This document shows positions 15,768 to 22,480 of a DNA stretch of 35,832 bases, piece after piece. The stretch is from positions 1 to 35,832 of the forward strand of contig JAFVSL010000013.1 of assembly GCA_017503725.1 (NCBI GenBank). Direction: 5' to 3'. Every line of letters begins with the position of its first letter. Position 1 is the first letter of the stretch. This DNA is from Alphaproteobacteria bacterium (GTDB lineage Bacteria; Pseudomonadota; Alphaproteobacteria; Rs-D84). Under the pieces are notes generated by a model. That model ran no database searches, had not been told where the DNA came from, and saw nothing but the letters and a program-made list of their open reading frames with translations. Both the position numbers and the translations under genes were made by a program.

Positions 15768-16661
15768 ATGAATATGCGTGCATACATTATTACCGGTCCC
15801 ACTGCATCGGGTAAATCTGGATTTGCCCATTCTTTGGCGCGTCGTGTTAATGGCACAATTATCAATTGTGACAGTGTTCAAATTTATCGCGGTATCGAAA
15901 ACATTTCCGCCAGTCCATTTGCCACCCGCACAATTTCCGACAATATCGATGGTGTTCCATATAAATTATTTTCCATTTTACCGTTAACGGAACAAATCAG
16001 CGTGGCCCAATACCTGAATCTGGCACGTACAGAATATGAAAAAGCGCTTGCGGCGGGGCGCACACCGATATTTGTTGGTGGAACGGGATACTATATCAAT
16101 GCGATTATTAACGGTATTGCCCCAATGCCGGATATTAGTGATGAAATCCGTGCCCGCGCCCGCGAAATGGTGGACCGCGACATTATGTCGGCGCGCGCAA
16201 TGTTGCCGTCTGATTTTAAACCAACCGACCCCCAACGTGTTGCCCGCGCAGTAGAGGTCTTTTTGCAAACCGGACATCATATCACCGAATTTCAAAACGC
16301 ACCCCGTGCCGGTGCAATCGCGCCCGATGCCACGCGTATTTTAATTTTGCCAGACTCAGACCAATTGCGCACACGTATTGCGGAACGTGTTCCTGAAATG
16401 CTGGCCCGCGGTGCCCTGGACGAGGCACGTGCAATAATTGCCGCCAATTGGGATACACGTCGTGCAATTGGTGCCCCCCAGGCCGTTGCCATTGTGCAAA
16501 ATAAAATGCCTGTGGATAATGCATTGGCCGAATGGATTACGAAAACGAACCAGTATGCCAAACGTCAGCGTACCTGGTTCCGGACCCAGTTTAATCCGGA
16601 TATAACAATAAACCGCACCCCAACGGATGCGGATATTGATATGGTCTTGTCCTGTAACTAG
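15768..16661 (+). CDS. miaA: tRNA dimethylallyltransferase
   Basis: MiaA adds an isopentenyl group to A37 of tRNAs that read codons starting with U. The P-loop GPTASGKS (residues 10-17), NCDSVQIYRG (34-43), VGGTGYYI near 103-110, DPQRVARAVEVF, and the tRNA-binding TKTNQYAKRQRTWFR near the C-terminus are present. The 297 residues are close to family length. The -10 TATAAT ends at 15759, 8 nt before ATG 15768, and no ribosome site is present, so the mRNA is probably leaderless; a second ATG follows two codons later. Its 3' end overlaps the convergent membrane-protein gene by 4 nt. Confidence 0.95.
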   Translation: MNMRAYIITGPTASGKSGFAHSLARRVNGTIINCDSVQIYRGIENISASPFATRTISDNIDGVPYKLFSILPLTEQISVAQYLNLARTEYEKALAAGRTPIFVGGTGYYINAIINGIAPMPDISDEIRARAREMVDRDIMSARAMLPSDFKPTDPQRVARAVEVFLQTGHHITEFQNAPRAGAIAPDATRILILPDSDQLRTRIAERVPEMLARGALDEARAIIAANWDTRRAIGAPQAVAIVQNKMPVDNALAEWITKTNQYAKRQRTWFRTQFNPDITINRTPTDADIDMVLSCN

Positions 16662-16924
16662 CGCTGATTATTTTTATCGTCGTTATTATGAATCTTTTTA
16701 TACACTTCGTATGCGCGTTGGGCGGTGTAAATCGTACACCCCAGATATAACATCAGGGCGATTATTGCATTCGAATCTGCGCCATTGGTGGCGATGTCGC
16801 GTCCCGTACGAATAACGCCACCCGTTGACACTCCGTTCAGCATAATATAAGCCAACAGAATAAGTTCACCAAAATTCTTGTTGGGGCGATTGTTATTGTT
16901 AAGGTTTGGACTGTACGACGACAT
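16658..16924 (-). CDS. Small membrane protein, 88 residues
   Basis: No family was recognised. After a polar Asn-rich N-terminus there are two hydrophobic stretches, roughly residues 19-35 (GELILLAYIMLNGVSTGG) and 50-67 (SNAIIALMLYLGCTIYTA), then a basic polar tail. It is second in a two-gene operon with another small membrane protein: its ATG overlaps the upstream stop by one base (TAATG), a sign of translational coupling. The tail of the gene overlaps the end of miaA by 4 nt. Confidence 0.6.
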   Translation of the reverse strand: MSSYSPNLNNNNRPNKNFGELILLAYIMLNGVSTGGVIRTGRDIATNGADSNAIIALMLYLGCTIYTAQRAYEVYKKIHNNDDKNNQR

Positions 16925-17232
16925 TATTTTACCTTCTGGTTTTTAATGGCGGCCAATTCGTTGCGTGTTTCCACATATTCGCGCAGGATTTTCGGATTTA
17001 ACTGGCGCAAGATCGCGGCACTGCCAATACCAATTGCCCCGCAAACCACCCCCGCCAGGGCTGTTTCCACCCCATCGCCAAAGTTTTTTTCTGTAAAAGC
17101 CTTGCCTACGAAAAACAATGGTGCGGCCAAACTGGCATAATACACCGCCAAAGATACGCCCTTGTTCAACTTGGCCAGGGCCAAATAAGCATTCATTTCA
17201 CGTTTTAAATCTTTTTGTGTTTTATCTTCCAT
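16924..17232 (-). CDS. Small membrane protein, 102 residues
   Basis: No family was recognised. A charged N-terminal helix (KTQKDLKREMNAYLALAKL) is followed by two hydrophobic segments, about residues 23-45 and 54-75 (GVVCGAIGIGSAAIL), and a polar tail. ATG 17232 is chosen because AAGGA lies 7 nt before it; the frame is open further upstream but without a ribosome site. It has a consensus promoter at 17277-17304. It is cotranscribed with the 88-residue membrane protein, and the two may form a small complex; that is inference from coupling only. Confidence 0.6.
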   Translation of the reverse strand: MEDKTQKDLKREMNAYLALAKLNKGVSLAVYYASLAAPLFFVGKAFTEKNFGDGVETALAGVVCGAIGIGSAAILRQLNPKILREYVETRNELAAIKNQKVK

Positions 17233-17276
17233 TTTTCTTTCCTTTTTTATCTTGTTGTTTACACACGTCACATACT

Positions 17277-17304
17277 AATATAGTACAAAATATAAAAATG
17301 TCAA
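17277..17304 (-). promoter_or_regulatory. Promoter of the two small membrane protein genes
   Basis: TTGACA (17304-17299) is a perfect -35 box, followed by a 16-nt spacer and TATATT (17282-17277), read on the minus strand. Confidence 0.7.
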
Positions 17305-17351
17305 TATAAAAACAGTTTTATTTATTTTAAAAAGTTGCTAGGCTTTATATT

Positions 17352-17975
17352 ATGAAAACAAATCCAGATTTTTCCACAGAAAACGAAATCGCATCCGATG
17401 TCATCGCCGGCGTAGACGAGGCCGGACGTGGCCCACTGTGCGGGCCGGTCGTGGCGGCGGCGGTTATATTTTCGTCGCGTGATATTGAAATCCCGGTTAT
17501 TATTCGCGATTCAAAACAAATGACCGCGTCTCAGCGTGCGGCCGCATATGATTGGATAACCCAGAATACAAAATGGGCCGTTGGTATGTGTGGGCCCGAT
17601 GAAATCGATGAATTAAATATTCTGTGGGCATCTATGCGGGCGATGGAACGTGCGGTGGAAAATCTGGGGTGTGGTGATGTGCATTGCCTGGTCGATGGAA
17701 ACCGTGTGCCAAAGAACTTAAACGGCACCCCGGTGGTAAAGGGGGATGCAAAATCCATTTCCATTGCGGCGGCATCCATCGTGGCCAAGGAAACACGTGA
17801 CCGAATTATGGCGGATTTGGCACGGCAATTCCCGGAATACGGTTGGGATAAAAATGCGGGCTATCCCACAAAAACGCATTTACAGGCAATTGAAAAATAT
17901 GGTATAACGGTGCATCACCGAAAAACATTTGGACCGGTAAAAGAAAGGATAAAAAATGAAACTTCGCACGATTAA
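17352..17975 (+). CDS. rnhB: Ribonuclease HII
   Basis: RNase HII cuts RNA-DNA hybrids, including single ribonucleotides in DNA. The catalytic block GVDEAGRGPLCGPVVAAAVIF starts near residue 21 with the metal-binding Asp and Glu, DSKQM follows near 55, and an acidic CLVDGN stretch is near 113-118. The C-terminal HHRKTFGPVK is typical. The length of 207 is normal. Its last 20 bases overlap the start of pgk, so the two are translated together. A T/A-rich stretch just before the ATG hints at a promoter very close to the start, but boxes could not be assigned. Confidence 0.95.
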   Translation: MKTNPDFSTENEIASDVIAGVDEAGRGPLCGPVVAAAVIFSSRDIEIPVIIRDSKQMTASQRAAAYDWITQNTKWAVGMCGPDEIDELNILWASMRAMERAVENLGCGDVHCLVDGNRVPKNLNGTPVVKGDAKSISIAAASIVAKETRDRIMADLARQFPEYGWDKNAGYPTKTHLQAIEKYGITVHHRKTFGPVKERIKNETSHD

Positions 17976-19125
17976 CGGATTAGATTTGCGTGGAAAATAT
18001 GTATTACTGCGTGATGATTTTAATGTTCAGATTGTGGACGGAAAAATCACGGACGCATTTCGTATTGAACAAAGTATGCCAACAATTAACAAATTGCGTG
18101 ATATGGGTGCGCGTGTGGTTATCTGTGCTCACTTGGGCCGGCCCAAGGGCGCGCGTAATATGGAATATTCTTTGCAACCCGTTGCGGAATATATGGGCAT
18201 CAAGTTAATCCCAGATTGCCTGGACAAAGACTTTATGGCGGATATGTGTGACGGCGATGTTGTTTTGTTGGAAAATGTGCGCTTCTATCCGGGCGAAGAA
18301 AAAAATGATCCAACATTTTCGGCCGACCTGGCACGTGGTTTTGATGCGTTTGTAAACGATGCGTTCGCGGTGTCACACCGTGCCCACGCCAGCACCGTTG
18401 GTGTTGCGGAAATCCTGCCGTCGTATGCGGGGGATTTGTTGGCATCTGAAATAGAACACCTTAGTGCTGTTATGGAAAACCCAAAACGCCCATTATTATC
18501 CATCGTCGCCGGCAGCAAGGTTTCAACCAAAATCGGTGTCTTGAAGGCATTGGCGAAATTATCTGACAAATTGATTATTGGCGGTGCGCTGGGGACGACG
18601 TTTAATTATGCAACCGGCGCGCGTGTTGGGAATTCCCTGTACGAGGCCGACCAGCGTGACACCGCGTTGGAAATCCTGGAATATGCCCGCGAAAATAATT
18701 GTGAGGTTTTATTACCACTGGACAAAGGGGTCGCCAAAGAATTTGCACGTGACGCGGTGCGCACCAACAAAGATTTTACCCAAATCGAAGATGACGACAT
18801 CATCATTGATGCGGGCATTGCCACAACCGCGCGTGATGTAAGCGAGATTAAGCAGGCCGCGACGGTTATCTGGAACGGTACGGTTGGTATGGCGGAATGG
18901 GCACCCGTATGGTCGTATGGGTCGTTTGCCATTGCGGACGCGATTGCCGAACAGACGCGTGCCGGCAAACTGGAAAGTATTGTCGGTGGTGGTGATACGG
19001 TTGCGGCATTGACGGCCCGCGGTGTCAAAGATGATATTACATACGTATCAACTGGTGGTGGCGCATTCCTGGAATTTGTAGAGGGTCGCACATTACCCGG
19101 CATCGCAATATTGGCGGATAAATAA
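17956..19125 (+). CDS. pgk: Phosphoglycerate kinase
   Basis: PGK makes ATP from 1,3-bisphosphoglycerate in glycolysis. Family landmarks are complete: RGKYVLLRDDFNVQI at the N-terminus (usually LRVDFNVP), SMPTINKLRDMGARVVICAHLGRPKG, VLLENVRFYPGEEKND, FVNDAFAVSHRAHAST, GSKVSTKIGVL, and the nucleotide-binding GGGDTVAALTARG, ending in STGGGAFLEFVEG. It has 389 residues, the usual length. AAGGATAAAAAATG gives a good ribosome site inside the end of rnhB. The neighbouring gap gene supplies the preceding glycolytic step. Confidence 0.97.
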   Translation: MKLRTINGLDLRGKYVLLRDDFNVQIVDGKITDAFRIEQSMPTINKLRDMGARVVICAHLGRPKGARNMEYSLQPVAEYMGIKLIPDCLDKDFMADMCDGDVVLLENVRFYPGEEKNDPTFSADLARGFDAFVNDAFAVSHRAHASTVGVAEILPSYAGDLLASEIEHLSAVMENPKRPLLSIVAGSKVSTKIGVLKALAKLSDKLIIGGALGTTFNYATGARVGNSLYEADQRDTALEILEYARENNCEVLLPLDKGVAKEFARDAVRTNKDFTQIEDDDIIIDAGIATTARDVSEIKQAATVIWNGTVGMAEWAPVWSYGSFAIADAIAEQTRAGKLESIVGGGDTVAALTARGVKDDITYVSTGGGAFLEFVEGRTLPGIAILADK

Positions 19126-19131
19126 TGTTTC

Positions 19132-19160
19132 TTGGCTTGTTATGACAATTGTGATATAAT
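19132..19160 (+). promoter_or_regulatory. Promoter immediately before a lipoprotein gene
   Basis: TTGGCT (19132-19137), 17-nt spacer, perfect TATAAT (19155-19160). The ATG at 19168 begins 7 nt after the -10 box, so the transcript is expected to be leaderless. Confidence 0.7.
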
Positions 19161-19167
19161 ACATATT

Positions 19168-19464
19168 ATGAAAAGATATGTTTTTGCAATTTTATTGCTG
19201 GGGTTAACCGGATGTATGTCTGGGGCGCCTGAAAACGCACCTGTGGAATGCGCGGGTGATTGTTCATCGGTAAATTTTTCAATGCCAAATGATAATGATT
19301 TGCAATTGGAAACGGATCATCATATCGTCCATATTACGGCAAATCCGAACACGGAATACGCATACTATGTATGGACGGGTGACAAAACATACGATGACGA
19401 TCCCGATATTATGATAGAGCGGGGCGCCGCATACGTCATAACAAACGAAACAACTGAAAAATAA
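19168..19464 (+). CDS. Small lipoprotein, 98 residues
   Basis: The N-terminus MKRYVFAILLLGLTGC is a lipoprotein signal peptide with lipobox LTGC; Cys16 would be lipidated. The mature part is acidic and has one further Cys pair (VECAGDC), then beta-strand-like segments (HHIVHITANPNTEYAYYVWTG). No family was recognised. ATG 19168 is chosen for the signal peptide; an in-frame upstream start would ruin it. No ribosome site is present, in line with a leaderless mRNA. An intrinsic terminator follows at 19470. Confidence 0.65.
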   Translation: MKRYVFAILLLGLTGCMSGAPENAPVECAGDCSSVNFSMPNDNDLQLETDHHIVHITANPNTEYAYYVWTGDKTYDDDPDIMIERGAAYVITNETTEK

Positions 19465-19469
19465 AAAAC

Positions 19470-19493
19470 AAAACCGCCGGTTGGCGGTTTTAT
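19470..19493. terminator. Bidirectional intrinsic terminator
   Basis: A 9-bp stem (19470-19478 with 19483-19491, loop GGTT) lies between the lipoprotein gene and the convergent Cys-rich gene. A runs and T runs on both sides let it serve both strands. Confidence 0.85.
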
Positions 19494-19972
19494 TATTCCA
19501 TCGCGCACGCATCGGTAAATTCATATATGCCGACGTCATCGGTATACGACACGCCCGCCGGCGCATACATTATACAATCCCCCGCGGGACTGGACACCAA
19601 ACACGATTCCGCCGTGCCCACGGCGGTTGTGCCACTGGGGCAATTGGTCGCGATGGTGATTTGTTCTTCATTTATTGCAATGTAACCCGATGGACAGGTA
19701 TCTATTGCATTACAAAGACCGTTTTGACATATCAAACCACTGGCACAAGGTTTTTGCGTATCAAGATAATAAGCTATATCTCCTAATTTTGTTCTACAGG
19801 ATTCTCCAAGGACGGCGGGCGCTGCACAATACCTCAATAATTCGCCACTTTTTTGTGAACATACCAGCGATGCGCAATCTCTGTTCGCTATGCACTGTTC
19901 ACCATTGGCCTTTTCAGTGGCGGCGTGCGCGACAATCGGCACAAAAGACATTAAAAATATTAATCGTTTCAT
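19493..19972 (-). CDS. Secreted Cys-rich protein
   Basis: The signal peptide MKRLIFLMSFVPIVAHA is followed by a 140-residue mature part with about twelve Cys, arranged as GEQCIANRDCASLVC, LLRYCAAP, ASGLICQNGLCN and TCPSGYIAIN. The C-terminal block CIMYAPAGVSYTDDVGIYEFTDAC resembles the C-terminus of the 13708 protein (LCYVPANTTL...GVYSFSSDC). The ATG at 19972 is 10 nt after the upstream gene and has AAGGTGG before it; a longer frame upstream lies inside that gene. Disulfide-rich exported protein; function unknown. It is cotranscribed with the 147-codon-class gene upstream. Confidence 0.65.
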   Translation of the reverse strand: MKRLIFLMSFVPIVAHAATEKANGEQCIANRDCASLVCSQKSGELLRYCAAPAVLGESCRTKLGDIAYYLDTQKPCASGLICQNGLCNAIDTCPSGYIAINEEQITIATNCPSGTTAVGTAESCLVSSPAGDCIMYAPAGVSYTDDVGIYEFTDACAME

Positions 19973-19982
19973 TCGCGCCACC

Positions 19983-20420
19983 TTAGTTTGATATTGAACC
20001 AAACATCGCGGACCGGAATGCGGAAGAGTGCTCCGCAGCAGCCGTACACATAAACCCGCAAACATCCATGCAATCATCAACGTACGTAAAATCGCCGCCA
20101 TTATACACCCAGGGCGATACAGCTGGACTGGTCATTTTACACCAACAATTTATATTGGCGGCTATATCTTCTGTATTTAAAGTCAATACATCTCTGGTAT
20201 CGCCCTCCGAACCGGCAATGTACGAACATATTCCTATTCCTTTAATTGGTACATTGGTAGCGTTTGTTGTACAAGTTGTTGCCCAATCAACTATACCACT
20301 CCCTAGATTCGTAAATACACATGTCGTATCACTGCTGTTCAACGCCACGCATTTTTGTACCGCCGACGCGGGCGCGGTCAAAATCGCACCAACCGCGGTT
20401 AAGGTTAAAAGTTTTTTCAT
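19983..20420 (-). CDS. Secreted Cys-rich protein with CWCKM motif
   Basis: MKKLLTLTAVGAILTAPASA is a clean signal peptide with an ASA cleavage site, leaving about 125 mature residues. There are ten or so Cys, and a striking CWCKMTSPAVSPWVYNG segment near residues 93-109, followed by DDCMDVCGFMC. No named family was recognised. AAAGGAG lies 7 nt before ATG 20420. There is no room for a promoter between this gene and the terminator at 20449-20481, so it is probably transcribed by read-through from the promoter at 20670-20698. A downstream secreted gene follows after 10 nt. Confidence 0.62.
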   Translation of the reverse strand: MKKLLTLTAVGAILTAPASAVQKCVALNSSDTTCVFTNLGSGIVDWATTCTTNATNVPIKGIGICSYIAGSEGDTRDVLTLNTEDIAANINCWCKMTSPAVSPWVYNGGDFTYVDDCMDVCGFMCTAAAEHSSAFRSAMFGSISN

Positions 20421-20448
20421 ATTCAATCTCCTTTCATTGTTTTTCGCG

Positions 20449-20481
20449 AAAAAACAAAAACCACCGAAAACTTTCGAGTGG
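20449..20481 (-). terminator. Intrinsic terminator 28 nt before a start codon
   Basis: On the minus strand, CCAC then CGAA pair with TTCG then GTGG (8 bp with one bulged T, 20481-20461), followed by a run of eleven T broken by one G. It sits between the structured RNA and ATG 20420, where an attenuator or riboswitch terminator would be. Confidence 0.8.
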
Positions 20482-20663
20482 TCAGGAGGTTGAGAACAAT
20501 AGTTAGAATTGTGCCGTGTATTTGATATTCCACGACCCTCCTGACGTATCTATCAGGAGTTTTTCTTTTATCAAACTACACGCCGCCGCACCGTGTGCGC
20601 CATTGGTATGTATTCCGATACTAACTCGGGTTCTCACACCCCATTATGGCAAACCGCCATAAC
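20449..20663 (-). ncRNA. Structured leader RNA or small RNA, about 215 nt
   Basis: The transcript expected from the promoter at 20670-20698 can fold extensively. In window positions: 5' hairpin 20662-20656 with 20650-20644 (7 bp); long-range stem 20636-20630 with 20497-20491 (7 bp) and 20626-20621 with 20506-20501 (6 bp); inner stem 20582-20577 with 20520-20515 and 20575-20569 with 20527-20521 (13 bp, one bulge); and hairpin 20559-20553 with 20544-20538 (7 bp). The last can swap with a 9-bp pairing of 20545-20537 to 20490-20482. An intrinsic terminator closes it. No known RNA family was recognised with confidence; a few short strings recall 6S RNA. Cis-regulator of the secreted-protein operon or independent sRNA are both open. 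Confidence 0.6.
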
Positions 20664-20669
20664 AATTAC

Positions 20670-20698
20670 ATTATAACCGATTGTTTTCATTTGCGCAA
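20670..20698 (-). promoter_or_regulatory. Promoter of the structured RNA
   Basis: TTGCGC (20698-20693), 17-nt spacer, perfect TATAAT (20675-20670). The start site should be near 20663, just ahead of the first hairpin. Confidence 0.75.
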
Positions 20699-20751
20699 TT
20701 GCAATGATAAATAAAAGTTTATCTTGATATTCCAAAACGCCGATACATTAT

Positions 20752-20782
20752 AAAAAAAACACCCCGTCTGGGGTGCTTTTTT
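20752..20782 (-). terminator. Terminator of the tRNA-Ala/tRNA-His transcript
   Basis: A 6-bp G+C-rich stem (20760-20765 with 20770-20775, 4-nt loop) is followed on the minus strand by eight T. It begins a few bases after the tRNA-His CCA end. Confidence 0.85.
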
Positions 20783-20786
20783 ATAA

Positions 20787-20864
20787 TGGGGCGGATAACC
20801 GGACTCGAACCGGCGACATTTGGTACCACAAACCAACGCTCTAACCAACTGAGCTATATCCGCC
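20787..20864 (-). tRNA. tRNA-His (anticodon GTG)
   Basis: A full cloverleaf is readable on the minus strand, with D-arm AGCTCAGTTGGTTAGAGC, anticodon loop TTGTGGT (GTG), and T-arm CCGGTTCGAGTCCGG. The extra 5' G (position -1) facing C73 is the tRNA-His hallmark. The 3' CCA is encoded at 20789-20787. It is cotranscribed after tRNA-Ala, with a 34-nt gap. Confidence 0.95.
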
Positions 20865-20898
20865 ATACTATGGGTCTTTCGACCAGAAGCACGAAATC

Positions 20899-20974
20899 TG
20901 GTGGAGCTGATCGGACTCGAACCGACGACCCCTTGCATGCCATGCAAGTGCTCTACCAACTGAGCTACAACCCC
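20899..20974 (-). tRNA. tRNA-Ala (anticodon GGC)
   Basis: The cloverleaf on the minus strand has acceptor GGGGTTG paired with CAGCTCC, including the G3-U70 wobble that marks tRNA-Ala. The anticodon loop is ATGGCAT (GGC) and the T-arm TCGGTTCGAGTCCGA. The 3' CCA is encoded at 20901-20899. Its promoter is at 21052-21080. Confidence 0.95.
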
Positions 20975-21004
20975 ATTTACATTCTGGACCTGCACCAAAT
21001 CGCG

Positions 21005-21040
21005 GCTGTGCTTTGCACAGACGGATGAGCTACAACCCCA
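21005..21040 (-). repeat. Partial copy of the tRNA-Ala 5' end plus hairpin
   Basis: Bases 21026-21040 repeat exactly the 15 bases at 20961-20975 that cover the first 14 bases of tRNA-Ala and the base before it. Directly downstream on the minus strand is a perfect 6-bp hairpin (21006-21011 with 21015-21020). The copy sits right after the tRNA transcription start, so the primary transcript begins with a tRNA-Ala-like fragment. It looks like the scar of a partial tandem duplication. Confidence 0.7.
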
Positions 21041-21051
21041 TGCGGAATGTT

Positions 21052-21096
21052 ATTTTATATTTCTTCTTGCCAAATGTCAAATCAATTTGCTAATCT
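21052..21096. promoter_or_regulatory. Overlapping divergent promoters of the tRNA pair and frr
   Basis: For the tRNAs (minus strand): TTGACA at 21080-21075, 17-nt spacer, TAAAAT at 21057-21052. For frr (plus strand): TTGCCA at 21067-21072, 18-nt spacer, TAATCT at 21091-21096, weaker at -10. The two elements occupy the same DNA face to face. Confidence 0.65.
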
Positions 21097-21121
21097 TTTT
21101 GTATGTTTTAAGGAGTTATAT

Positions 21122-21682
21122 ATGGATTATCCAATTTTAAAGTCAGAAGTTGAACAAAAAACCGCACAAACACTGGATGTTTTGCGTAATGAATATGCGG
21201 GCCTGCGCACGGGACGTGCATCGGTTCATTTGTTGGACGCTATTCGTGTGCCGGTTTATGGCTCTGAAATGCCAATTAACCAGGTTGCAACCGTTTCAAC
21301 CCCTGATAACCAGACATTATCGGTCACCGTTTGGGATATTACAAATGCACCCGCTGTGGAAAAGGCTATTCGTGATTCTGGATTGGGCCTGAACCCAATG
21401 ACGGCGGGCGGTGTAATTCGCTTGAATATGCCACCATTGACCGAAGAACGTCGTCGCGAATTGGTCAAGGTTGCCGGCAAATACGCCGAAGAGGCCAAGA
21501 TTTCCATGCGCAATATTCGCCAGGATGCAATGGGTAAAATCAAACGCGCCGTCACAGACAAAGAAATTTCCGAAGACGACCAGCGTAAATTCGAAGACGA
21601 CATTCAAAAGGTCTTTGATAAACGCGGGGCCGAGGTTGATGCCATCGCCAAAGAAAAAGAAGCAGATATTATGGCGGTCTAA
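21122..21682 (+). CDS. frr: Ribosome recycling factor
   Basis: RRF splits post-termination ribosomes together with EF-G. The 186-residue protein has the family's three-helix bundle with LRTGRASVHLLDAIRVPVYGSEMPINQVATVS near residues 27-60, and LTEERRRELVKVAGKYAEEAKISMRNIRQDA near 105-140, then KRAVTDKEISEDDQRKFEDDIQK. AAGGAG at 21110-21115 is 6 nt before ATG 21122, which fixes the start; the frame is open further upstream without a ribosome site. It opens the frr-uppS-cdsA-rseP-bamA block. Confidence 0.97.
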   Translation: MDYPILKSEVEQKTAQTLDVLRNEYAGLRTGRASVHLLDAIRVPVYGSEMPINQVATVSTPDNQTLSVTVWDITNAPAVEKAIRDSGLGLNPMTAGGVIRLNMPPLTEERRRELVKVAGKYAEEAKISMRNIRQDAMGKIKRAVTDKEISEDDQRKFEDDIQKVFDKRGAEVDAIAKEKEADIMAV

Positions 21683-21715
21683 TCACATCAACAATTAAAA
21701 TCGGGAAATACAGAA

Positions 21716-22468
21716 ATGTTTAAACTATTTAAATCTAAACGTGCGTCGTCCACACCGACCAAGGTTCCACAACACATCGCATTTATTTGTGATGGCAATC
21801 GTCGCTGGGCGGAAAATCGCGGTCTGCCACCACTTATGGGGCATCAGGCCGGCATTGCAAACTTTGAAAACCTGGTGGATTGGTTTTTAAAGCGCGGTGT
21901 TTCAACGGTTACGTTCTGGGTGTTTTCAACGGAAAACTGGAACCGGTCCCAGGAAGAAGTCGATTTCTTAATGGATCTGTTCTATACGGAATTGAAAAAG
22001 AACCTTAAAAACGCTATTGATAAAAATCTGCGCTATCGTGTGATTGGGTCGCGTGATCGGTTGCCGGCGAAATTGGCAAAATTGTGCGATGAACTGGAAG
22101 AAAAATCGGCCGAGCACACCGGTGGCACGGTCGTGTTTGCGTTGAACTATGGCGGCAAAGACGAAATTATCGATGCGGTAAATGCGGCAATTGAAAACGG
22201 CGAACCCGTCACCAAGGAAACATTTGAAACCTTTATGGACACGGGTGACCTGTTGCCGGTGGATTTGATGGTTCGAACCAGTAATGAATATCGCATTTCC
22301 AACTTTATGTTATGGAAATTGGCATATGCGGAATTGCTGTTTGTGCCAGAACATTGGCCCGATTTTGTAAAAAGTGAAAAGTTGTGGCAATACACACTGG
22401 ATGAATTTGCGAAACGCAATCGTCGCTTTGGCGGTGGGAAAAAGGCAAATTATTCTGGTAAAAAATAA
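21716..22468 (+). CDS. uppS: Isoprenyl (undecaprenyl) diphosphate synthase
   Basis: This cis-prenyltransferase makes the lipid carrier for peptidoglycan and surface sugars. IAFICDGNRRWAENRGLPPLMGHQAG holds the catalytic Asp; FWVFSTENWNRSQEEVDFLM and LMVRTSNEYRISNFMLWKLAYAEL follow, as in the family. It has 250 residues. Two positions differ from the common bacterial form: DGNRRWA in place of DGNGRWA, and RTSNEYR in place of RTGGExR. Arg in the first motif is common in archaeal and eukaryotic members, so the product chain length should not be assumed. It lies 33 nt after frr and 12 nt before cdsA. Confidence 0.92.
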   Translation: MFKLFKSKRASSTPTKVPQHIAFICDGNRRWAENRGLPPLMGHQAGIANFENLVDWFLKRGVSTVTFWVFSTENWNRSQEEVDFLMDLFYTELKKNLKNAIDKNLRYRVIGSRDRLPAKLAKLCDELEEKSAEHTGGTVVFALNYGGKDEIIDAVNAAIENGEPVTKETFETFMDTGDLLPVDLMVRTSNEYRISNFMLWKLAYAELLFVPEHWPDFVKSEKLWQYTLDEFAKRNRRFGGGKKANYSGKK

Positions 22469-22480
22469 GGGGTGAATCAA

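Noticed and set aside
20449..20663. 6S RNA identity for the structured RNA
   Set aside because: Size and a few short strings (CATACC, TGGCGC, CGGCGGC) recall 6S RNA, but the single long rod with a central bubble could not be shown by eye, so it is left as an unassigned structured RNA.
20786..21028. Open frames on both strands reading like TGLEPATFGT and GVVAQLVEHLHGMQGVVGSSP
   Set aside because: These are the well-known false proteins produced by translating tRNA genes; they coincide with tRNA-His and tRNA-Ala.
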